A stretch of DNA of 21,913 nucleotides. It comes from JAHFOW01 sp964370795. GTDB taxonomy: Bacteria; Planctomycetota; Brocadiia; Brocadiales; Brocadiaceae. A model generated the notes under the pieces. It ran no database searches, was not told where the DNA came from, and saw only the letters and a program-made list of their open reading frames with translations. Each line of letters opens with the position of its first letter. The stretch's first letter is position 1. Shown here piece by piece: positions 15,519 to 21,913 of the stretch. The stretch is taken from NCBI GenBank assembly GCA_964370795.1, contig CAYJME010000033.1, forward strand, positions 1 through 21,913, written 5' to 3'. The position numbers and the translations under genes were made by a program.

Positions 15519-15713
15519 TTAATTTTTATCCTCGACAGGGATATCATCGGGTTGAATCCAGGCGATCTTCCCGTCTCTCCATGACGCAACAGGATTGCCT
15601 GCTTTTTTATGCTGAAGTAAAGCTTCGTTAACGGCTTTAGACAAAGCCCTTGTTATTTTCTCTTTGTCTTCAAATATTTCAGAGATTCTGTCTTTTACTA
15701 CTTTATTAGCCAT
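15519..15713 (-). CDS. small protein partner of the zeta-toxin-like gene
   Basis: This is a 64-residue soluble protein with a helical, charged N-terminus and a conserved-looking C-terminal part ending NPVASWRDGKIAWIQPDDI. I recognise this pattern as a small protein usually encoded next to zeta-toxin/AAA-type kinases in cyanobacteria and other bacteria, where an antitoxin role is plausible but unproven. Its start overlaps the end of the zeta-like frame by eight bases, indicating translational coupling. The partner is truncated here, so this gene may be a surviving half of the module. Confidence 0.68.
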   Translation of the reverse strand: MANKVVKDRISEIFEDKEKITRALSKAVNEALLQHKKAGNPVASWRDGKIAWIQPDDIPVEDKN

Positions 15714-16065
15714 TATGTTCCTCCTGTATTTGCTTCCAAATCAATCTATTTTCAACCAATGTACCGATTTCCCTTCCACCGGAAGCCAGAAGCTTTAGGG
15801 ATCCAGCAACCGAATTATCATAAAAGAACCATGTATCCGCCAATGGCTTGTAAAGCCTGAAAAAATTCCTAATTCCTTTAGTATATCGTCTTCTTATGGT
15901 TTCTTCAGGCACATTATGTCCTCCCATGCGGACCCGCTCAGCAACACGGGCTAAGGCAAATTCAGGGTTACGCAGCCAGAGAAAAACAAGGTGAAAAATA
16001 AAGAATGTCTTTTTAAGTTTATCTATCCACGGGGAAATTGCAAAAAGATATTGACATATTAACAT
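15706..16065 (-). pseudogene. 5'-truncated zeta-toxin-family kinase
   Basis: The 119-residue frame from ATG 16065 matches the C-terminal half of zeta-toxin-like proteins: WIDKLKK, FHLVFLWLRNPEFALARVAERVRMGGHNVPEETIRRRY, then the RNFF..Y..LADTWFFYDNS segment (quoted in pieces; together about residues 13-90). The N-terminal half is missing. It should contain the P-loop (GPNGAGKTT type), the conserved aspartate and the substrate-binding segment that ends in FETT. The first dozen residues (MLICQYLFAISP) do not belong to the family, and no ribosome binding site precedes the ATG. Without a P-loop it cannot phosphorylate its substrate, so it is scored as a pseudogene, though a short stable protein may still be made. 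The partner gene overlaps its end. Confidence 0.75.
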
Positions 16066-16137
16066 GAGGATTGTAACCTATTATTAGCTCATCTACCATG
16101 TGTGGAAGGAGTAACAAGGTCGTCTCCACAAGAAGGC

Positions 16138-16157
16138 GGCCTTAGCTTTTTAAGGCC
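16138..16157 (-). terminator. hairpin at the stop codon of the 163-residue gene
   Basis: GGCCTTA (16138-16144) and TAAGGCC (16151-16157) form a perfect 7-bp stem with a 6-base loop containing the stop codon of the upstream gene. There is no T-run after it on the minus strand, so termination would be weak or the hairpin may stabilise the mRNA end. Confidence 0.35.
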
Positions 16158-16641
16158 TCTGATTTCTCCAGTATTCCTCAAACTCTTTCTGAAGTTTCTG
16201 CTTCCTGTGCGCCTTATCTACCATATAAGCCGTCCACAGTAAGACGTAATCTTTCCTATCAGCCAGAGTCAGTAAATATTCCAAAGATTCCAGCCACAAG
16301 CAAATTCTGATTTCCCGGCCTCTGATATTCTTCCAAACCTTTACAACATTCTCATGTGAATGCTCTATTACAGATCTTGGCCAGCGGATACGTTCGCACC
16401 TTCGCATGTCCGGCAATCTGTTTTCCTCAATATTACCCTCAGAAATTATATGCCAAAAAGTTGCCGCTTTTCCCTGTGACTCAGGATGGCGCTTCATCCC
16501 TACTCGCCTGCCTTCAAAAGTCGGTTTGCTTTCAATGAAATCTCTTCTAAAGAAATCGTATAAGGCATTTAAATAACGATGCCAATCGCCTCCATAGTTT
16601 CCCAAAAGCACTAACTCAGGCAGCCACGAAGGTTTCTCCAT
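16150..16641 (-). CDS. uncharacterised 163-residue protein coupled to DUF3800; possible BECR-type RNase
   Basis: The start is ATG 16641, because its A is shared with the TAA of the DUF3800 gene (TAATG), a classic coupling arrangement; an upstream frame start at 16668 would lie inside that gene. The product begins MEKPSWLPELVLLGNYGGDW. Likely conserved points are HPESQGKAATFWHI (52-65), RRCERIRWPR (80-89), KVWKN (101-105) and a C-terminal DYVLLWTAY (131-139). Alternating strands with a basic/His-containing set and an LxTAY-like final strand are reminiscent of barnase-EndoU-colicin-RelE fold nucleases found in phages and toxin systems. That is a pattern-level guess, not a recognised match. It has no signal peptide or membrane segment. 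It is predicted to work with the DUF3800 protein. Confidence 0.75.
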   Translation of the reverse strand: MEKPSWLPELVLLGNYGGDWHRYLNALYDFFRRDFIESKPTFEGRRVGMKRHPESQGKAATFWHIISEGNIEENRLPDMRRCERIRWPRSVIEHSHENVVKVWKNIRGREIRICLWLESLEYLLTLADRKDYVLLWTAYMVDKAHRKQKLQKEFEEYWRNQRP

Positions 16642-17348
16642 TAGTGAGCCTCCAAAGCGTGCCAGCAAAACAGATTGACTTTGTCCTCACGAAGGAGCGT
16701 CGTTCGGGTTAAACAGTACTGTGAGCGTTCCTTCATACGTGCAACCAGGGTATCTTTTCCAGCGTTACCTGAAAGCCCTCTGTTAGTATAAGAAACAGCT
16801 CCGATCAGGATATCTGCTAACTGTAATATCTCAACTTCATGAGAACGTACTGCCTGCACACGCTCAATAATTTTACGTGAAAAATCATAGAGGTTATTAC
16901 ATAACACATCATGAAGTTTTGAAATCTTATCCGCACTTCGTGTGTCTTTAATATCGAGATAGATTCTATAAATAGCATTAGGACTAAGAATCACCTTAAG
17001 CATGTCAAAATACATTTTGTAGTACCAATCGTCATGGCTTTGGCAGAACTCTTTATGTCTTAGTTTTGATTTATCAGGAACAATTAATGACCTGAAATGC
17101 AGATTGTCGTTATCAAAAAAGTAGTCCATTACTTCACGGTAAAAAATCATTTTGGCAGGCGAAACCTTAGTCCATTTAATCTCAAATTCAGGTTTAAAGC
17201 CATGATCTTTTTTGATATCACGAAGACGGACTGAGATTTCCCGTGTCTTTTCCTGCGGACACCAAATTGCACCGATAACCATGGCGTTTTGTTTGTCATT
17301 CTCCAGATGGCATGATTCATCGCAATAGATATTGAAGATCTGGCTCAT
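16641..17348 (-). CDS. DUF3800 domain protein (RNase H-like fold)
   Basis: This 235-residue protein starts MSQIFNIYCDES. The N-terminal YCDES (Asp10, Glu11), FEIKWTK (55-61) and the C-terminal EILQLADILIGAVSY (173-187) are the usual DUF3800 signature: an RNase H-like fold with scattered acidic residues that could bind metal. Members are common on mobile elements and in defence-rich regions; their biochemical activity is poorly known. The AAAGGA ribosome binding site lies eight bases before the ATG. A short in-frame run ending in NVAIKGLDV upstream overlaps the ATG as ATGA and might be a coupled mini-ORF. The gene is translationally coupled to the downstream 163-residue protein. Confidence 0.85.
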   Translation of the reverse strand: MSQIFNIYCDESCHLENDKQNAMVIGAIWCPQEKTREISVRLRDIKKDHGFKPEFEIKWTKVSPAKMIFYREVMDYFFDNDNLHFRSLIVPDKSKLRHKEFCQSHDDWYYKMYFDMLKVILSPNAIYRIYLDIKDTRSADKISKLHDVLCNNLYDFSRKIIERVQAVRSHEVEILQLADILIGAVSYTNRGLSGNAGKDTLVARMKERSQYCLTRTTLLREDKVNLFCWHALEAH

Positions 17349-17502
17349 ACATCAAGTCCTTTTATAGCTACATTCAATTTCCCCACCTCAATACTCCCGT
17401 TAATTAATTTTGTATTTTTCGTACAATTCCCTTAAAAAATCTAAATAATGGCCTTTTTTACTGTGTTTCTTGTAAATTCTTTCCGTCCTTTTTCATACAA
17501 TT

Positions 17503-17985
17503 TCAGTCATTTTTTTTGCCCTGCTTGCCGGTTACTATCTTTATATCCAGGTGTTTATGGCAGTCAGCGCAGGTCTGTCTCAATAGTCCAACTTGCCAGA
17601 GTACATCTTCCAGCGTGATAGCCTTATTCTTATCTCTCAATACACCGTCTATATTTTCAGATGCCGTCAGCATTGCATGGTTAAGTTCCTGATATTTGTC
17701 ATCGTCTGCTCGGGAAAATTTCGTTGTAGCAGTCTTACAGAGCGCCATGAGATGAGCGCTTGCATCGCCGTAAAATTTCTGTTCTTTTTCAACTTCTTCA
17801 AAGGAGAAGTAGGTCGAAAGTCGCTCCAGAACCTTATAATTCTTATCTATTTCAATCATAAGTTCAGCCAGTTCACCTTTTTCCTTTTCTTCACCTTTTA
17901 CCGGTTCCCCTCCTGCAAAGCCGTTGAAAACCGTGCAAAATATCACAACCACCAAACTTGCTAAAAACACCTTCCCCAATAACAT
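17503..17985 (-). CDS. exported small cytochrome c with C-terminal CxxCH (c'-like four-helix type)
   Basis: This is a 160-residue protein starting at ATG 17985, five bases after GGAGG (17995-17991); a second ATG three bases earlier is also possible. The N-terminus MLLGKVFLASLVVVIFCTVF is an export signal. A single covalent haem c site CADCH at about 139-143 lies near the C-terminus after a predominantly helical, charged body. That layout matches cytochrome c'/c-556-type four-helix cytochromes. Its distal ligand is not assignable. The mature protein would be extracytoplasmic. The genes on either side are accessory and unrelated, so its redox partner is unknown. It stands alone, about 155 bases upstream of the DUF3800 gene's start in the same orientation. 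Confidence 0.85.
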   Translation of the reverse strand: MLLGKVFLASLVVVIFCTVFNGFAGGEPVKGEEKEKGELAELMIEIDKNYKVLERLSTYFSFEEVEKEQKFYGDASAHLMALCKTATTKFSRADDDKYQELNHAMLTASENIDGVLRDKNKAITLEDVLWQVGLLRQTCADCHKHLDIKIVTGKQGKKND

Positions 17986-18152
17986 CATTTCCTCCGACAA
18001 ATCAAATATTCATGCCCTACTTTTACTAACTAGTACTGCAACAAATTAATTACGAAACATAATAACTTGCTGTTTAGATTTGTTTTATTAAATATATGGC
18101 AATTCAATGTATCGCTATTTATTTGTCCGTGTACTAGAACGAGTCCGAATCT

Positions 18153-18231
18153 GTAGCGCGGGGATTTATCGTTCGACTGAGCTCACTACGAAATCCCCCG
18201 CCATTGGCGGATAACAAGGGATCGGCGCTAC
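18153..18231. repeat. multi-stem repeat element
   Basis: GTAGCGC (18153-18159) and GCGCTAC (18225-18231) close an outer stem. Inside are GGGGATTT (18160-18167) pairing with AAATCCCC (18191-18198), and CCGCC-ATT-GGCGG (18198-18210). Together they make a closed three-way junction of the kind seen in dispersed non-autonomous repeats (MITE-like) and structured RNAs. Confidence 0.65.
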
Positions 18232-18240
18232 TTTTGCTGT

Positions 18241-18271
18241 GACCTGCCTGCGAGCACTGCACAGGCAGGTC
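18241..18271. repeat. 10-bp inverted repeat hairpin
   Basis: GACCTGCCTG (18241-18250) and CAGGCAGGTC (18262-18271) are exact inverted copies around an 11-base loop. There is no T-run, so it is not a terminator. It is attached to the multi-stem element on its left and resembles the palindrome in the hsdM remnant. Confidence 0.7.
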
Positions 18272-18469
18272 TGCGATATTGCATTATTCCCTTGCCATAC
18301 TATAGTACGTTGTCTGGTTTAACTTTGCCCAATCCAACAATACTCTTGTATCGTTACAGTTTGTCATTGACACAGACTTGCTCTCATTTGTTCTGTGCCT
18401 TAAAAAGAAATTTGAAATTCTAAAATCACAAATCAAGACATCAACCAAAAACATTCCTACTCTACCCCC

Positions 18470-19294
18470 TTACCCCTCAACGGTCTTGAATTTTGCCGCT
18501 TCCTTATACCCTAGATCAGTCAATGAAAATATTCGACCATCGTCATCTGCTTTTCTTATCCACAAGCTACATTCTAATTTTATCAATGCTTCCTCAAAGC
18601 CAAAATATTTACCATTATTGGTTTCAATCCTGACTTGTTGTCCAAGAAATTTTGACACACAAATTTGCCCTTTGGGATCCTGCACAATTTCAATTAATAA
18701 TATTTTTGTTTTCTCATCTATGTCAGAAACATCCCCATCAATAATTGCAAGACTTTCACAGGAAGCTCCAATAGGACGTATTTCCAGTGGCCTGGTCATA
18801 TTTTCGAGACCATTTATAACCAACTGTAAATGGTCTGTAAACAGGTCCTTCAGTGCATAGCAATCTTTATATTCCCATATAACACATTTCTTCTTACATT
18901 CTTCTTTATATGCATTTACAGAGGCTATCTGCTCTTCGCTCCCTGTTGGCCCACCAAAATACAATAAGACCGGCTTCCCAAGACTATGGTGTACGTTGAT
19001 TTCTTCAATGGTTTCACTGGCTTCTTTCCCCGTAGGGGATCCCAACCTATCTTTGAATATTCCTACTAACACATCCGCATGCTTTAAAACCATATTATTA
19101 ACAACATCTTGAGGCCGCTTTCCTAGCAAAGGCGCAGAGTGCGTTTCCCATCTTAATGGTATTAATACTTTTCCACTGTTCATCGAATGTGTGTAGTTCC
19201 ATTTGATAATCACATCGCTTATGGTACGACGCTCTTCTTCAACATCAGAAGGTGACGCTATCATTACATTGTAAACTATTGCTTTATAGGGCAT
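18470..19294 (-). CDS. DUF4062/TIR-like protein with C-terminal winged-helix-like region
   Basis: The start ATG 19294 gives 274 residues; GTG 19309 is an alternative, with AAGGTGG overlapping it. Residues about 10-120 have the family pattern VMIASPSDVEEER (10-22), LRWETHSAP, GIFKDRLGSPTG (78-89) and SETIEEI (93-99). This is seen in DUF4062 and related TIR/nucleoside-deoxyribosyltransferase-like Rossmann domains, many of which sit in anti-phage systems. The glutamate in the SETIEEI segment is the best candidate for a TIR-like catalytic glutamate, but this is inference. Residues about 195-270 look like a winged helix (LIEIVQDPKGQICVSKFLG and the ISLTDLGYKEA-like final segment). The gene starts about 40 bases after the stop of the large helical-repeat gene, in the same direction. 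Cytoplasmic. Confidence 0.78.
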   Translation of the reverse strand: MPYKAIVYNVMIASPSDVEEERRTISDVIIKWNYTHSMNSGKVLIPLRWETHSAPLLGKRPQDVVNNMVLKHADVLVGIFKDRLGSPTGKEASETIEEINVHHSLGKPVLLYFGGPTGSEEQIASVNAYKEECKKKCVIWEYKDCYALKDLFTDHLQLVINGLENMTRPLEIRPIGASCESLAIIDGDVSDIDEKTKILLIEIVQDPKGQICVSKFLGQQVRIETNNGKYFGFEEALIKLECSLWIRKADDDGRIFSLTDLGYKEAAKFKTVEG

Positions 19295-19335
19295 TGGCCT
19301 TTTGTCCACCTTGTGTAAAATCGGTTTTCATCTTC

Positions 19336-21780
19336 TTATTTGTGACTCTCTATCTGGCTTTTGATTCCCAGGATACATTCGTCTAATGCATTTTTCAGTA
19401 TTCCTGCCGGAACGTTATTATTTAACTCTTGGAACACGTTTTCTCTTTCAATGAATGCAGTCGGTACTTTACCCAAAGTAGACCAGTAAGCATCTTCAGG
19501 GTATATTTTACTCTTCAAGAGTTTTCCCATTTCCTCTTCACAACCAAGTTCTATACCCTTTTGAATGACCTCGTTGAATATTCTTAAATTCGCCTGGTTT
19601 AAGGGAAGCTTAAACAAACACTTTAATATTTTCGAGAAATTGTTCTTGTCATAAAATTTGCTCTTAACTGCCTCAAGATACAATATCCCTGAGTTATCTT
19701 TTAGCGAAACAATCTGTTTGAAAATCTTGGAAACGCTAAAACTTGTTATGCCGCCATATTTTTCGCTCCATTCCAGCGTTTTATTAATAGCAAAGGTATA
19801 GTCTTCCACGCTTCTAACAACCTTTTCAAGAAAACTTATACCCTTGAAAGGAATTGCTTCATATTCAGAGTATCTGTCTACCTTTTGTTCTTGCTTCAAT
19901 CGAGCTTCCACAAAATCCATAGTTTCTTTAATTTCAGTAAACATTAATGAAGCTATTTTAAAGTCACGATAATCCAGCTTGCCATCACTTACAATGGTCG
20001 AATAAATAACATCATGGGTTACGCACAAAAAATCCTTAATATAAGATTGATCTTTCTCATGGAGAATAAACGCAATATTATTAATTGATTTAGATCTGGC
20101 CAAAGGACTTAAATGATTCAAAACAATTAAAACGATTTCAGCCATTTCTTTAGATGAAAACTTGTCTCCTATAAAACGCAGCTTTTGAATAATAGTCAGG
20201 TTTATTTCATCAATGTTCTTTTCTGCTACCGATTTAATAATACCATACTTATCGAGTGATGGTAGGTCGTATCTAAGAATATTGATGGCAATTTTTGATT
20301 CATCTATTGATATTCCCTGAGCCAACAAAACCTCATTGATTATTAGCTTTGTCATGTCGGGATATTTTTGGACTAAATCATACGTAATCGTATCCTTAAA
20401 AATCAGAGGAATTTTGTCCCATAAATTCTTTGTCAACCGTATCTGCCGAAAAGCTTCTGGATTTTCCTTAAACCACGCCCTTAAAAACAATGCATTTGCA
20501 GAAGACACAGTCACCATTTTCCTAAACTCATCAAGGTAAGCAACAATAGCCTCAGCGGTGGCGTACTTCTGATTTAATGAAGCTGCGTCATTTCTAAAAT
20601 CCTCAATAGTTAAGTGCCATTTCCTTTCCATTAAATTATCAACAACCCATGACCACCTGTCTATTGAAGGCGCTTCTCTTAATATGTTGAGAATATCTTC
20701 CGTAATATCCCACCGGGATGTATAGTATCTAAAGATTCGATATTCCGGGTCGTAAATGAATTGGTTAAGCAATGGTAAGGATTTCTCATCAGGCACAACC
20801 TGTTGAGCCCACCAACGGAATAACAAATCTTCGTACGCGCTTAAGATGTGCCGTTCGGTCTCTTTAGTGATAAGATTATTCATTTCTATGAAACCTAGCA
20901 TTTCCTGCCGCTCTTCAACGATCCTGTCTTTTAATGGAAAATCAGTGCTGTCATGTCCCAGGCGACTTTTGCCTAAATTATTTACAATTTCAATAGCGGC
21001 TAACCGCACAGATGAACGACTATCCAAGAGCATGGTCTTTGTTATTTCAATAGCCATTTTTCTCATTTCAAGAACTTCTTCAGTCACTTTTAAGTATCTA
21101 CTGCCAAACTCCATGGACTTATATGTTGAATGTTGCCACTCGTGGGCCGAGGCTAATACCTCCTGCAAAGCAGATTTAGCAAAATGAACAATCGGATTAG
21201 TGCCATTTAAGGAATCTTTGATAACAGCCAATATCGGCATTATTTGTTTCTCAATATCGTTTCTTAACGGTGTGACTGCCTCTGCCGCTAATGTATTAGG
21301 TTTATAATTATCATAAGTGCCTTGTTTGGCTCTGCGTCTTAAGCCTTCGATTATTTTTACAATTTCTTCCCGGTTACACTTGCTATGAATCAATCGGACA
21401 ATGGTAGGACCAAAGGCATCAGTGTTCAAGTCTGAGTTGTTTAAGAACGCCCAAAGCATGTCTAATGCTTTTTCGGGTATGAAATAACAAACATCTTCGA
21501 GATATTCTAAAACGCGCCGTTTGTCATAGCAATCATATTTACTGGCATTATTTATCCATCCGGAAACAACATCTGTTACTATGGGAACCAGACAATCCTT
21601 ATCTCCATATCTCAACGTCGTACCCAGATTACAAAAAATATTCTTTGAATGCGTATCAAGCCAATACAAGAAAGCCTGTTTCCTTGTATCTTCACCGAGA
21701 GATTGCATTGTTTCCAATAAATAAACATCACCAATCATATCAGGAATAAACCGAAGGATGTTACCAATAGAACGTAACAC
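19336..21780 (-). CDS. large helical-repeat (HEAT/ARM-like) protein, probably N-terminally truncated
   Basis: This frame of about 814 residues is almost entirely helical, with paired amphipathic helices of 30-45 residues suggestive of HEAT/ARM or TPR-type solenoids. I do not recognise a specific family, and no Walker motif or other catalytic signature is evident. The best start in the frame is GTG 21780, but the frame stays open for a further 14 codons to a TGA at 21823-21825 with no ATG, reading IPKSVLEKLNSGG before MLRSIGN. This suggests the original gene extended further and was cut where the insertion-like sequence begins. STAND/Avs-type immune ATPases have long solenoid C-terminal parts, so a lost N-terminal ATPase is possible. 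The DUF4062 gene follows it closely and is probably co-transcribed. Confidence 0.68.
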   Translation of the reverse strand: MLRSIGNILRFIPDMIGDVYLLETMQSLGEDTRKQAFLYWLDTHSKNIFCNLGTTLRYGDKDCLVPIVTDVVSGWINNASKYDCYDKRRVLEYLEDVCYFIPEKALDMLWAFLNNSDLNTDAFGPTIVRLIHSKCNREEIVKIIEGLRRRAKQGTYDNYKPNTLAAEAVTPLRNDIEKQIMPILAVIKDSLNGTNPIVHFAKSALQEVLASAHEWQHSTYKSMEFGSRYLKVTEEVLEMRKMAIEITKTMLLDSRSSVRLAAIEIVNNLGKSRLGHDSTDFPLKDRIVEERQEMLGFIEMNNLITKETERHILSAYEDLLFRWWAQQVVPDEKSLPLLNQFIYDPEYRIFRYYTSRWDITEDILNILREAPSIDRWSWVVDNLMERKWHLTIEDFRNDAASLNQKYATAEAIVAYLDEFRKMVTVSSANALFLRAWFKENPEAFRQIRLTKNLWDKIPLIFKDTITYDLVQKYPDMTKLIINEVLLAQGISIDESKIAINILRYDLPSLDKYGIIKSVAEKNIDEINLTIIQKLRFIGDKFSSKEMAEIVLIVLNHLSPLARSKSINNIAFILHEKDQSYIKDFLCVTHDVIYSTIVSDGKLDYRDFKIASLMFTEIKETMDFVEARLKQEQKVDRYSEYEAIPFKGISFLEKVVRSVEDYTFAINKTLEWSEKYGGITSFSVSKIFKQIVSLKDNSGILYLEAVKSKFYDKNNFSKILKCLFKLPLNQANLRIFNEVIQKGIELGCEEEMGKLLKSKIYPEDAYWSTLGKVPTAFIERENVFQELNNNVPAGILKNALDECILGIKSQIESHK

Positions 21781-21825
21781 ACCGCCGCTATTAAGCTTTT
21801 CCAGAACACTCTTCGGAATATGTCA

Positions 21826-21913
21826 ATGAAAATTAGACACTTTTAAAAATAATTTAGACTCTAATCAGAGAGTATTTTCCGTTTTTGGTTTATTAATCCA
21901 GGTAGCCACAGGC
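21826..21913. other. possible insertion-sequence end at the window edge
   Basis: The last 88 bases carry no gene. AATTAGACAC (21831-21840) and AATTTAGACT (21851-21860) are two near-identical direct repeats spaced 20 bases apart. Repeated short motifs near an abrupt gene end are typical of transposase-binding termini. No transposase is present, so the identity is open. Confidence 0.35.

Larger units (their letters stand above)
18001..18469. other. intergenic region with structured repeat element
   Basis: No credible gene is seen. The central part (18153-18271) is a palindrome-rich element described separately. The right part (about 18275-18469) is A/T-rich unannotated sequence. A frame of 160 codons running rightwards from 18378 is antisense to the DUF4062 gene and is rejected. 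Confidence 0.6.

Noticed and set aside
15326..15631. 101-codon rightward frame
   Set aside because: It runs through the inverted repeat and antisense to the DUF559 fragment and the small partner gene, with no recognisable domain.
16105..16125. GTAACAAGGT-like string resembling the 3' end of 16S rRNA
   Set aside because: Only about ten bases match, and no other rRNA sequence surrounds it.
18378..18860. 160-codon rightward frame
   Set aside because: It is antisense to the DUF4062 gene and has no ribosome binding site or known motif.
1..21913. CRISPR arrays and tRNA genes
   Set aside because: No regularly spaced direct repeats and no cloverleaf with T-arm GTTCRA were seen on either strand.

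Overview
The window looks like chromosomal DNA from a bacterium of moderate to low G+C content. Its left two thirds are a compact housekeeping block and its right third is a worn accessory region. The overall style fits an anammox planctomycete (order Brocadiales, such as Kuenenia, Brocadia or Jettenia): a fused Nfn-type ferredoxin/NADPH oxidoreductase, an unusually long class II aldolase beside a class I fructose-bisphosphatase, a small c-type cytochrome, and DUF559, HsdM and zeta-toxin debris with dispersed hairpin repeats. That placement is an inference from recognised protein families; no taxonomic marker was compared.

Positions 1-9450 read rightwards. After a gene-free stretch come the fused NfnA-NfnB protein, thiS and thiG (thiazole synthesis, overlapping frames) and hisF. 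A strong sigma-70 type promoter at 4702-4729 then opens a transcription/replication/RNA-processing unit: dnaG (primase), rpoD (main sigma factor), a 17-codon mini-ORF, a coiled-coil zinc-ribbon protein, and rnpB (RNase P RNA), which begins almost flush with the preceding stop codon. A strong two-way hairpin terminator at 9456-9491 ends this unit. It also serves a previously easy-to-miss 30-residue CxxC peptide gene coming from the opposite side with its own promoter and ribosome binding site.

Positions 9676-14718 read leftwards. A promoter at 14158-14185 precedes fbp (fructose-1,6-bisphosphatase) and fba (class II aldolase), two neighbouring steps of gluconeogenesis. They are followed at short spacing by a secreted protein of about 513 residues and a lipoprotein with a CnaB/carboxypeptidase-regulatory-like domain. 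mobB (molybdenum cofactor guanylylation accessory GTPase) lies upstream as a separate gene.

Positions 14750-21913 are accessory. They hold a broken hsdM remnant with a palindromic insertion, a DUF559 tail between two inverted copies of a G/C-rich repeat, a zeta-toxin-like protein missing its ATP-binding half with its small partner gene, and a DUF3800 gene translationally coupled to an unrecognised 163-residue protein. Further right are a small cytochrome c, a multi-stem repeat element, a DUF4062/TIR-like protein with a C-terminal winged-helix-like region, and a large helical-repeat protein that looks truncated at its start where insertion-sequence-like DNA begins. The two pairs DUF3800 + 163-residue protein and DUF4062 + helical-repeat protein are the best candidates for little-described defence or toxin-antitoxin modules.
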